From Prauserella salsuginis (GTDB taxonomy: Bacteria; Actinomycetota; Actinomycetes; Mycobacteriales; Pseudonocardiaceae), in NCBI RefSeq assembly GCF_024648885.1, contig NZ_JANBBF010000010.1:558001-622000 (forward strand): DNA of 64,000 nt, in the 5' to 3' direction. The position numbers were made by a program, and so were the translations under genes. The first letter of the stretch is position 1; the number at the start of each line of letters is the position of its first letter. The notes under the pieces were generated by a model. It was given only the letters and a program-made list of their open reading frames with translations. It did no database searches and had not been told where the DNA came from. This document shows, piece by piece, positions 55,246 to 63,400 of the stretch.

Positions 55246-56843
55246 GACCGGCTCCCCAGACTTCTGCGCAGATGTACCGTCGTGCCTTCGTCATCGTGGT
55301 CGATGCGCAGCTCATCGCTCAGTTGCTGCATCAGCTGCGTCCCCCTGCCTCTGTTCGTTCCTCGTGCGGCCCGCCAGTTGCCCTGGTCCCGCACCGTTCC
55401 TTCGATGTGCCCGTCGGAAGCCGTCAGCTGCACCTGGAACCGGCCGCCGCCGGGCCCGTAGGCGTGTTCGATGACGTTCGCGCCCGCCTCGCCGATGATG
55501 ACCAGCAGGTCGTCGAGGTCTTCTTCGGTGGCGCCGACGGTGAGCAGCCACCGGCGCAACGCAGCGCGGACCTCCGCGAGCGACTCGGGGACGGCCTCCA
55601 GTGTCAGTGTCAGTTCGGGCTGAATCGCGTCGGGAGGGCGGCGGATCGCCAGCAACGCGATGTCGTCGTCGGTCGGGTCGGTACCGACGAGGCGCAACAT
55701 CACGTCGGAACACAGCGACTCGGCGGGGCCGGACCGGACGACGCCGCGCAACAACGCCAGTCCTTCGTCGAGCGGCCGGTGCCTGCGTTCGATGAGGCCG
55801 TCGGTGTAGAACAGCACCGTCGTGCCCGCGGCGACATCGATGGCGGTCGTCCGGCGCGGCCGGGGCACGGTACCCGCGCCGACGGGCGGGTCGATGGGAA
55901 CATCCGGCAGTTCGGCCGGTTCGGAGTCGGGCGCGATCACCGGAGTCAGGTGGCCTGCGAGCGAGAGATGGATGCGGTCGAGCGAGGGCTCCCACATCGC
56001 GTAGGCCACGGTCGCCATCATGTTCGGTTCGAAGTGCCAGATGTGCCGGTCGAGTTTGGTCAGGACCTCGGCCGGGTCGGCCGAATCGAGCGCGTACGAA
56101 CGGATGGCGGTGCGCAGCCGCGCCATGACGGTGGCGGCATCGAGGCCGCGGCCGACCACGTCGCCCATGGTGGCGCACAGCCAGCCGGACGGCAGTTTGA
56201 ACACGTCGTACCAGTCGCCGCTGACACCGCCAGCCTCACCCGGCGCGTATCGCGCCGCCATGTCGAGACCGGAGACCTCGGGAAGTGCGCCCGGAAGTAG
56301 GGTGCGCTGCAGTGACAGCGCGGCGTCCTGCCCGGAGCCGGTCAGCCGGTTGCGGGTCGCCATCGCGACGCGATCGCCTGCCACTCTGAGGAACTCGACG
56401 TCGGTGTCGTCGAACGCGCGCGTCGATAGTGCACCGACGTGCAGTACGCCGAGCAGTTCGCCGTCCGCTATAAGAGGAACGCCCGCCAATGACCGAATTC
56501 CGCGGTGCCACAGGATCGGACTGACGACCGTGGTCTCGTCGACGTGGTCGAGCACGAGCGGTTCGCGGGTGGCCGCGATCCTGCCCGCGAACCCCTCGCC
56601 GACGCGGACGCGCGCGCCCTGGCGGACGGCCTCCTTCATGCCCGCCGAGGCTCTGGCGACGAGATGGTGTGCGCTCGAATCGAGGAGCAGCACGGTGGCG
56701 GTGTCGGCGGCGAGTAGTTCCCTGATCCGTTCGAGGATTTCCTCGAGCAGCCGTTCGACCTCCAGGTGGGCGAGCGCGGCATCGGTGACCACCTCGATCC
56801 GGTGGAGGCGATCAGTGGCGCTGCCCGCACGGGACTTCGGCAT
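55242..56843 (-). CDS. GAF - PP2C phosphatase - HATPase fusion
   Basis: A 533-aa signalling protein with three modules: GAF sensor (about 20-165), SpoIIE-type PP2C phosphatase (190-400; MGDVVGRGLDAA, LFYTDGLIERR) and a C-terminal HATPase/anti-sigma kinase (410-530; IIGEAGANVIEHAYG, GRGTQLMQQLSDEL). It thus combines the phosphatase and kinase of a partner switch in one chain, with the STAS target encoded next. No sigma factor gene is adjacent. Start ATG 56843. Confidence 0.92.
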   Translation of the reverse strand: MPKSRAGSATDRLHRIEVVTDAALAHLEVERLLEEILERIRELLAADTATVLLLDSSAHHLVARASAGMKEAVRQGARVRVGEGFAGRIAATREPLVLDHVDETTVVSPILWHRGIRSLAGVPLIADGELLGVLHVGALSTRAFDDTDVEFLRVAGDRVAMATRNRLTGSGQDAALSLQRTLLPGALPEVSGLDMAARYAPGEAGGVSGDWYDVFKLPSGWLCATMGDVVGRGLDAATVMARLRTAIRSYALDSADPAEVLTKLDRHIWHFEPNMMATVAYAMWEPSLDRIHLSLAGHLTPVIAPDSEPAELPDVPIDPPVGAGTVPRPRRTTAIDVAAGTTVLFYTDGLIERRHRPLDEGLALLRGVVRSGPAESLCSDVMLRLVGTDPTDDDIALLAIRRPPDAIQPELTLTLEAVPESLAEVRAALRRWLLTVGATEEDLDDLLVIIGEAGANVIEHAYGPGGGRFQVQLTASDGHIEGTVRDQGNWRAARGTNRGRGTQLMQQLSDELRIDHDDEGTTVHLRRSLGSRS

Positions 56844-56951
56844 GTGTTTCAGGCTAACCCTCCGGCGGGGCCACAGCATTCGTTCGCCGCGAATCCACCT
56901 CGGTGCCTGCGTTTTCGGCTTCACACGTTTTCACGCAGCGTCGACCTCGCA

Positions 56952-57893
56952 CTACCCATGGTTGCCCGTGTCTGCTCGCAGTAGGGGTCGCTCCCCGCCG
57001 AGGAGGGGTTCGAACAGGTCACCGTGTGACGCTACGCGGTCCTTGGCGTCCGCAGCGGTGAATGTCAAGTCAACCTGGTTGCTGCAATGTGCAACTTCAT
57101 TCCATGCAAGCGGAATTGAGACGGTCGGGTGAGGGCGCGCGCGCAGCGAGTACGGTGCGACCGTCGTCTTCTGCGGATTGTTCTGACTCCAGTCGATGAG
57201 CACCTTGCCTTCACGGAGCTTCTTGGTCATGCGGGACACGACGAGGTCCGGGTGGTCGTTCTCGAGGCGTTGCGCGAGCCGTCTGGCGTACTCCCGCGGG
57301 TGGCCCGAATCGTTGGTGCGGATGGGCGAGTAGAGCTGCATCCCCTTGGATCCGCTGGTTTTGGGGTACGCCTCGAAACCGTCGTCGGCCAGCGCCTCCC
57401 GTAGGAGCTCCGCGACCCGGCAGCACTCGACGATCGTGGCCGGCTGCCCGGGATCGAGGTCGAACACCAGGAGGTCGGGTTCGCGCACGCCGCCCCGCGG
57501 TCCGACCGTCCACTGTGGCACGTGTAGTTCGAGGCTCGCGAGGTTCGCCGTCCACACCAGCGTCGGCAAATCCTGTACCAGTGCGAAATCCGCGTACTCC
57601 GCACCACGGGAGCTGCCCGGCGTGTCGATGCGCACCGTTCGGACCCAGTCCGGTGCGTGCCGGGCGACGTTCTTCTCGAAGAACGACGTGGCCTCGACGC
57701 CGTCCGGGAAGCGCTTCAGTGTCAGCGGCCGGTCGCGCACGTGCGGCAGCAGCACGGGTGCCATCGCGGCGTAGAAGTCGATGACCTCGCCCTTGGTGAA
57801 CCCCGCTTCCGGATACAACACCTTGTCCAGATTGGATAATCGAAGCGAGTGGCCTTCGATGTCGACGACCGGGTTGTTCGGGTCCGTGCTCAC
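56952..57893 (-). CDS. LigD-type NHEJ polymerase/primase
   Basis: A 313-aa archaeo-eukaryotic primase-like polymerase matching the LigD polymerase domain, which fills gaps during non-homologous end joining. It shows VLYPEAGFTKGEVIDFYAAM, the metal site in VFDLDPG and the TSGSKGMQLYSPI motif. GTG 57893 overlaps the ligase stop by four bases. This is the separate-polypeptide form of what is one LigD chain in mycobacteria. Confidence 0.93.
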   Translation of the reverse strand: MSTDPNNPVVDIEGHSLRLSNLDKVLYPEAGFTKGEVIDFYAAMAPVLLPHVRDRPLTLKRFPDGVEATSFFEKNVARHAPDWVRTVRIDTPGSSRGAEYADFALVQDLPTLVWTANLASLELHVPQWTVGPRGGVREPDLLVFDLDPGQPATIVECCRVAELLREALADDGFEAYPKTSGSKGMQLYSPIRTNDSGHPREYARRLAQRLENDHPDLVVSRMTKKLREGKVLIDWSQNNPQKTTVAPYSLRARPHPTVSIPLAWNEVAHCSNQVDLTFTAADAKDRVASHGDLFEPLLGGERPLLRADTGNHG

Positions 57894-58909
57894 TGCGACA
57901 ACTCCTCCGGGGTGCGATCGGGGCGGAGCCCGCGCCAGGACGGCGCGCGCAGCCTGCCGTCGTCGGTCCACGCCTTGAACTCGACCTCGCCGACGAGCAC
58001 CGGGCGCACCCAGTGTGCGCCGCGGGCGCGCTCGCGCGGAACCTCGTCGGCGGCGAACGGGCGGTCGGCCGTTTCGAGCTCCCGAAGCCGGGCGGACAGC
58101 TCCTCGAGCACGTCGTCGGTGAATCCCGTTCCCACCTGTCCGATGTAGCGCAGCGGGTGGGCGGGATCGTCCGGGCCGGAATCGGCGTCGCCGGGGTCTT
58201 CGCGCGGCAGGCCCAGCAGCAGCGAGCCGAACGTGTCGGCTCTCCGGCCCTCGCCGGTGCGCCAGCCACCGATGACGACCTCGAGCGTGGTGTTGTCGGT
58301 GACCTTCACCCAGTCCTCGCTGCGCCGGCCCGGCCGGTACGGCGAACACGACCGTTTGGCGACCACGCCTTCGAGCCCCTGCCGCGCCGCGGTGTCGGCG
58401 ACGGCCGCACCATCGTCGAAACACGGGGACACCGTCCAGTGCGATCCGGCGAGACCGAGCGATTCGAGCAGCTCGCGACGTTCGGCGTACGGCGAGGCGA
58501 GCAACCCGCGGCCGTTGTGGTGCAGCACGTCGAACACGACATAGGTCACCGGCGTCCGCACCGCCAGCTGCGCCGCACGTTCCCGTCCGGCGTGCATGCG
58601 CTTCTGCAGCGCCGCGAAGCTGGGCACACCACCGGACAGCGCCACGATCTCGCCGTCGAGCCACACCGGCGTGGTCAACTGCGAGGCCAGTCCGGCCAGC
58701 TCCGGATAGGTGTCGGTGATGTCGCCGCCCCGTCGGGAGAACACGGCGAACTCGTCACCGTCGGCGCGGACGAGTGCGCGCACGCCGTCCCACTTGAATT
58801 CGTACGACCAGCCCTCGCCCTCGGGCAGCGTGCCCGGCGTGGCCAGCATCGGCAGCAGGACAGGGGGAAGCGGTTCGTGCCCCACGGGATCGTCGTCGTC
58901 CGCCGTCAT
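57890..58909 (-). CDS. ATP-dependent DNA ligase, LigD/LigC-type
   Basis: A 339-aa nucleotidyltransferase ligase with the AMP-accepting Lys39 in EFKWDGVR, EGVVAKR (motif IV) and a C-terminal OB domain ending RLRAPSWRGLRPDRTPEE. It is paired with the LigD-type polymerase by a four-base overlap. Neither Ku nor a LigD phosphoesterase domain is in the window. Confidence 0.93.
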   Translation of the reverse strand: MTADDDDPVGHEPLPPVLLPMLATPGTLPEGEGWSYEFKWDGVRALVRADGDEFAVFSRRGGDITDTYPELAGLASQLTTPVWLDGEIVALSGGVPSFAALQKRMHAGRERAAQLAVRTPVTYVVFDVLHHNGRGLLASPYAERRELLESLGLAGSHWTVSPCFDDGAAVADTAARQGLEGVVAKRSCSPYRPGRRSEDWVKVTDNTTLEVVIGGWRTGEGRRADTFGSLLLGLPREDPGDADSGPDDPAHPLRYIGQVGTGFTDDVLEELSARLRELETADRPFAADEVPRERARGAHWVRPVLVGEVEFKAWTDDGRLRAPSWRGLRPDRTPEELSQ

Positions 58910-59132
58910 GAGATGAGGTCTACCCGATCCGGCCGACGTCCACCCGCCGAGCCGGCGGCGCGCCCTCGCTGCGCCGCGACCCGGCGAGCCCGGTCAGTAT
59001 CACCGAGTGGTTCACGCCTGCCTACCTCGTGGGCCGATTCCCGACTTTCGTAGGGGCTCGCTCACCTGCCGGCAGGCGTGCGAAAGACTGCGTGATGATC
59101 TTGCTCCCGACTCACCGGAGGACCGCTCCCCG

Positions 59133-59915
59133 ATGATGGGCCGCACGCACGCGCTCACCGGCTGGTGCGCCGGGCTCGCCGTCGCACCGCTGGCCGGCGT
59201 CACCTCGCTCGCCCAGACACTGGTGTTCGCCGCCACGACCGCGGGCTACGCCCTGCTCCCGGACCTCGACCATCCGGGCGCCCGCGCGTCGAAACTGCTC
59301 GGCCCACTGACCCGGCTCGTCTCGCGGATGTTGCGCGCGGCGTCGTCGGCGGTGTACTCGGTGACCAAGGGCCCGCGCGACGAGGACCACAGCGGTATGC
59401 ACCGGCATCTTTCCCACACCGTGTTGTTCGCGGCGGTGCTCGGATTCGCGGTGGCTATGGGAACGGAGGCGGGCGGCGCATGGGTCGTGGCCGGCGTGGT
59501 CGTGTTCGGCCTGCTGCTCGCCGAGGACGCGCTCGGTGACTGGCTGCTGCCCGTGGCGGGCGGGGCGGCGATCTGGTGGGCGTGGGAGGCGAACCCGCAC
59601 GCACTCGCCGAACTCGAGGCCATGGGCGGACTCCTCGGGCTGGCCGTCGCGGTCGGCTGTGTCACGCACTGTCTCGGCGACGCGCTCACCGAATCCGGCT
59701 GCCCGTTCCTGTTTCCCCTGCCCATCGCGGGTGAGACCTGGTACGAGCTGCGGCCGCCCTCGCTATTGCGGTTCCGCACCGGCAAGGGTGTCGAGAACAA
59801 GCTGATCTTCCCGCTGTTCTCGGTACTCGCGGTGCTGTTGCTGCCCGGCGTGCTGCCGTGGCTGATCGACCTCGTGTCCCCGTTGCTGTCCGGCACCCCC
59901 GCGGCAACCGGCTGA
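59133..59915 (+). CDS. YdjM-like membrane-bound metal-dependent hydrolase
   Basis: A 260-aa membrane protein with about five hydrophobic segments, of the YdjM (PF04307) family. Conserved metal-binding-type residues are seen in MGRTHALTGW, PDLDHPGA, HRHLSHT and CVTHCLGDALTESGCPFL. E. coli YdjM is LexA-controlled. CGGAGGA precedes ATG 59133. The 223 bases upstream hold a perfect CCTGCC/GGCAGG palindrome (59065-59076) and no gene. Confidence 0.88.
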   Translation: MMGRTHALTGWCAGLAVAPLAGVTSLAQTLVFAATTAGYALLPDLDHPGARASKLLGPLTRLVSRMLRAASSAVYSVTKGPRDEDHSGMHRHLSHTVLFAAVLGFAVAMGTEAGGAWVVAGVVVFGLLLAEDALGDWLLPVAGGAAIWWAWEANPHALAELEAMGGLLGLAVAVGCVTHCLGDALTESGCPFLFPLPIAGETWYELRPPSLLRFRTGKGVENKLIFPLFSVLAVLLLPGVLPWLIDLVSPLLSGTPAATG

Positions 59916-59944
59916 CGGTCCCGCCCGGACGGCAGCCCGTGCCC

Positions 59945-60018
59945 GCCGTGTTGCGTTCTCCGGGGCCCGTGTCGCGGATTCCGGGGGCCGTGTTGCGGAT
60001 CCCAGGCGTGTCGTGCGA
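59945..60018. repeat. Family A repeat array
   Basis: Three good units of CGTGTTGCG-N4-CCGGGG with a decayed fourth, between the convergent YdjM-like and MFS genes. Confidence 0.88.
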
Positions 60019-60048
60019 GGCCGGCACCGGCGTCGCCGGGCCGGCGGG

Positions 60049-61401
60049 TCACGCGCGGTCGGCGTGCCCTTCGGCTTCGAGGTCCTCGTGATCGTGTTCG
60101 GCCTGCCGGAAGGCGGCGGGCGTCATGGTGCGCCACACGATCACGGCACCGACGGCGTGGATGATCGCGGCGATCCACCACACCCCGCGAAGATTCCAGT
60201 GCGCCGCAACGAATCCGCCCGTCAGCGCGCCCAGCGGGGTGAGGCCCCAGGCGAGCGCCTTGTGACTCGTCAGGACCCGCCCGAGCAGGCGGTTGGGCGT
60301 GAAGCGTTGCCGCGTCGACTGCGAGCAGACGTTCCACACCAGCACCGACGACGACTGCGCCACGAGCACCGCGCCGACGAACAGCGGCCACGGCGGTGCG
60401 ACGGCGATCAGCACCGGCGTCACCGCGGCTCCGGTCTGCGCGCCGCGCATCGCCCACGCGTAGCCGAACCGGTCGACGAGCCGGCGCACGAACAGGGACG
60501 TGACGACCCAGCCGACCGCGAAACACGCCAGCAGCGCGCCGTAGCCGACCTGGCCGATGCCCAGCTCCTCCGTGGCGTACAGGACGAGCATGGTGGTCGC
60601 AGCGCTGGAGGCGAACGAGCCGAGGGCGACCGTGATCGTGACCGACCGCAGCAGCGGGGCGGCGACCAGGTACCGCAGCCCTTCGACGATGTCGCGCAAC
60701 GGATTGCCCCGTGTGTTCGGCTCCTGACCGCCATCGGCCGTGGCTCCCCGCCCGATCGGAGCGGGTTCGGCCGACGCGCGGAGTCGGGCGCTCAACAGCA
60801 ACGCCAGCAGCGCCATGACGCACGCCGCCCAGGCCGGGGCACCGAGCCCGATCGCCAGGATCGCGCCTGCCGACGGCGGCACGATGAACTGCACCAGACC
60901 ACGGTCGATCACCTGGATGCGGGCGTTCGCCGCGGGCAGGTCGTCCCGCGCCATGATCGTCGGCAGCAGTGCCCCGCTCGCGCCGTCGCTCAGGACCTGC
61001 GCCGAGGTGACCGCGAACGCCACGCACATCAGCAGTGGCAGCGTGAGCGCGTCCGCCGTGGCGGCGACCGCCAGCACGGCGGCGGCCCCGACCTGGATCG
61101 CGTAGGCGCACATCAGCACGCTCGTCCTGCGCACCCGGTCGACCAGCAGGCCCGCGAACAGGGCGAGCAGCAGCCACGGCGACTGTCCGACGACGTTCAC
61201 CAGCGACACCGCCCGCGGGTCGGTCGTGATGGTCACGACCAACAGCGGCATCGCCGCCAGCATCAGCCCTTCGCCGGCCGATCCGGCGACGACGATGCCC
61301 TGCAACTTCGCCCACGAGCCCGTCCCCAGCCACTTGCGTAGACCGCGGGGAGTGTCGACGGGACCGGAGGGCGGAGGCGTCGGGGCGGCGGTGTTCACCA
61401 C
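60049..61401 (-). CDS. MFS exporter, EntS-like
   Basis: A 450-aa twelve-helix major-facilitator protein resembling the enterobactin exporter EntS family, with the first inter-helix motif in GLLVDRVRRTS. It lies just downstream of an IucA/IucC siderophore synthetase gene and probably exports its product. GTG 61401 or 61398 is the likely start; the longer frame upstream has no coding pattern, and no good ribosome site is present. Confidence 0.85.
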   Translation of the reverse strand: MVNTAAPTPPPSGPVDTPRGLRKWLGTGSWAKLQGIVVAGSAGEGLMLAAMPLLVVTITTDPRAVSLVNVVGQSPWLLLALFAGLLVDRVRRTSVLMCAYAIQVGAAAVLAVAATADALTLPLLMCVAFAVTSAQVLSDGASGALLPTIMARDDLPAANARIQVIDRGLVQFIVPPSAGAILAIGLGAPAWAACVMALLALLLSARLRASAEPAPIGRGATADGGQEPNTRGNPLRDIVEGLRYLVAAPLLRSVTITVALGSFASSAATTMLVLYATEELGIGQVGYGALLACFAVGWVVTSLFVRRLVDRFGYAWAMRGAQTGAAVTPVLIAVAPPWPLFVGAVLVAQSSSVLVWNVCSQSTRQRFTPNRLLGRVLTSHKALAWGLTPLGALTGGFVAAHWNLRGVWWIAAIIHAVGAVIVWRTMTPAAFRQAEHDHEDLEAEGHADRA

Positions 61402-61626
61402 GACAGTCTTGCGCGGAAGATCTGTTCCGGGTGCGGGTGGCTGAGGAAATCGTGGTGTGAGATCTGCCCAATGAGACGGGAATGTGTCGACAAGACGACT
61501 CAGCTCGGTGGCGAACGCGGCCAGTCGAACCGCGTTGGTGCAGTACCCGTGCATGTACCGCCGTCGCAGGGCTTGTCAAAGCCCGGGCCGCGAGCATCGC
61601 GTTCTCGTCCGAGTCGGCTGCCGGCC

Positions 61627-63147
61627 TCAGTCCGCCACCTTCCACAGTGGATTCGGGATTCGAACGTAGTGGGGCCGCTCGCCGCGCTGGGTGAACCGGC
61701 TCAGCAGGTTGGCCTTGGCGGGGAGCTCGGGTGACTCCAAAAGGCGGTCGGCGACCGGAAACCGCCGTAGTTCCGCCGCGGCGACGTTCCACAGCGATGC
61801 TTCCCCGTCAGCGGTGTGCCTGCCGATTCCGTGGATGACATGGGCCAGTTGGTTGGTCACGGCGTGGTAGCACAGCCGCCGCCACGCCTCCTCGTCGTCG
61901 TAGACCGCCGGGCTGTCCGCCGGCAGCTCGCCTGCCTGGTCGCGGCTCACGGCAACGCCTTCCATGTCGCGTACCAGGAACCGGTCCGGCGCGCCGTCGG
62001 TGTCCAACCGCAGCAGCGAGTTCTGGACGTGCGCCTCGAAGGCGATGCCGTGGTCGGCGAACGCCGTCAGTAGCGGAACCTGCGCGAGCCGGACGTAGCG
62101 GCGCAGCCATTCCGCGACGTCGCCGGACCGTTCGGCGTGTCCCGCGAGCACCGCCGGGTCGTCGAGCAGTCCTGCCAGTACCCGGGCTCGCCGGTCCGGC
62201 ACGGTCCGGCGGACGGCGTTGACCTCGGCGGCGAGGTCGTGTCCTACGACCGCTGGGTCGAGCGTGCGCAGTCCCGTCTCGACGGCGATCCCGAAGCCCT
62301 CGTAGTCGGGCAGGCGTTCGACCGCGCGGGCGGCGTCGGCGGAGCGGCGCAGCTGCTCGGCCGGGGTGTTACGGACGAAGTTCGTGATGCGCACGTGCAG
62401 CGGCAGTTTCCAGGCCACACCCGCGGCCGGATCGCACACGGTGCGCACGGACGACGTCGGGTACACCTCGCCACCGCACGCGCCGAGGTCGATCAGCGCG
62501 CCGTCGTCGACGAGCCGGCGCACCGCGGGGTTGCGCCGCAGGTGCCGCGCCTGCCACGGATGTACGGGGATCGGCACGTATCCGTCCGGCACGGCCGCTG
62601 CGACGTCGTCGGGCACGGCGACCTCACCCTCGGTCAGCGTGAGACTTCGTGCCACGGCGAAGTAGGGAAGTCCGAACGAGACGCCGAGCTCGGGCGCGTA
62701 GGCGTCGAGGTCGGCGTTGCTGAATCCCTCGGCGCTTTTCGGTGTCGGATGAAACGGATGTCCGAACAGGACACTCTGCTCGGAATCGCGTGCCGGATCG
62801 GCCCGGCTTCCTTCGCGCCCCCGCCGCGGTTGCGCCAGGTACCGCGCGGTGCGGTCGATACTGCCGTCGATCTGGGCGCGGAGCACGCGGGAACCCGCGA
62901 ATCCGGTGCGGCGGGCGAGTTCGACGAGCACGGTGTCGATGACGTGCGGCGATGTGTGGGCGTAGTCGTGGTGCCCGGTGGGGGAGGCGTGGGTGACCGT
63001 CAGCCGGAGCACGTCGCCGCTGGCCGGTAGCGGCACGGTCAGCGGTCCTTCGGCGACCTCGTGGAATCCGTTCTCCCGCAGGTACGCGTTGAGCAGCCGC
63101 CGGATCGTGGCCTGCTGCGCACGCGGGTAGGGGCGCGAGGTGGTCAT
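61627..63147 (-). CDS. IucA/IucC-family siderophore synthetase
   Basis: A 506-aa NRPS-independent siderophore synthetase that joins a carboxylate (often citrate) to an amine or alcohol with ATP. Family motifs are GHPFHPTPKSAEGF, PVHPWQ, SSVRTV, KLPLHVRITNFVRN and HVQNSLL. One synthetase with an exporter but no monooxygenase or acylase in view means the full pathway lies partly elsewhere. An iron-box-like inverted repeat lies 80-110 bases upstream of ATG 63147. Confidence 0.93.
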   Translation of the reverse strand: MTTSRPYPRAQQATIRRLLNAYLRENGFHEVAEGPLTVPLPASGDVLRLTVTHASPTGHHDYAHTSPHVIDTVLVELARRTGFAGSRVLRAQIDGSIDRTARYLAQPRRGREGSRADPARDSEQSVLFGHPFHPTPKSAEGFSNADLDAYAPELGVSFGLPYFAVARSLTLTEGEVAVPDDVAAAVPDGYVPIPVHPWQARHLRRNPAVRRLVDDGALIDLGACGGEVYPTSSVRTVCDPAAGVAWKLPLHVRITNFVRNTPAEQLRRSADAARAVERLPDYEGFGIAVETGLRTLDPAVVGHDLAAEVNAVRRTVPDRRARVLAGLLDDPAVLAGHAERSGDVAEWLRRYVRLAQVPLLTAFADHGIAFEAHVQNSLLRLDTDGAPDRFLVRDMEGVAVSRDQAGELPADSPAVYDDEEAWRRLCYHAVTNQLAHVIHGIGRHTADGEASLWNVAAAELRRFPVADRLLESPELPAKANLLSRFTQRGERPHYVRIPNPLWKVAD

Positions 63148-63227
63148 GGCACGGCGTCGGCTGTGGTTCCGGTCAGGGCAGTGCCGGGAGGGGCGGTTCC
63201 GGGAGGGGGAGCAGCGATGGTCACGGA

Positions 63228-63266
63228 TTACCTCGATGGGTCGGAGCCGAGGTAAGGCTAGTGGGT
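63228..63266. promoter_or_regulatory. Iron-box-like site upstream of the siderophore gene
   Basis: TTACCTCG (63228-63235) and CGAGGTAA (63248-63255) are perfect 8-bp arms 12 bases apart. The second arm continues into AGGTAAGGCTA, which matches one half of the DtxR/IdeR box; the other half does not match. It is probably the IdeR operator of the siderophore genes or a related site. Confidence 0.5.
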
Positions 63267-63362
63267 TGCCTTGATCGCCGAACCGCCGTGGGGTGACTGT
63301 CCGATCACGATTCGTGACCACAACGAATCCGCCGCCCAGTGGATTCCCGGCCGAGCCAGGAG

Positions 63363-63396
63363 TTGACCTTCGAGTTGCCTGAACGCCCAGTATCGT
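63363..63396 (+). promoter_or_regulatory. Candidate MerR-type promoter
   Basis: TTGACC (63363-63368) and CAGTAT (63388-63393) are 19 bases apart, the long spacing typical of promoters controlled by MerR proteins. The -10 ends only 7 bases before the ATG, so the message may be leaderless; no ribosome site is present. Confidence 0.35.
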
Positions 63397-63400
63397 CGCC

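Noticed and set aside
61402-61554. Longer N-terminus for the MFS exporter
   Set aside because: The extra 51 codons lack GC third-position bias and would precede the first membrane helix with an unrelated tail.
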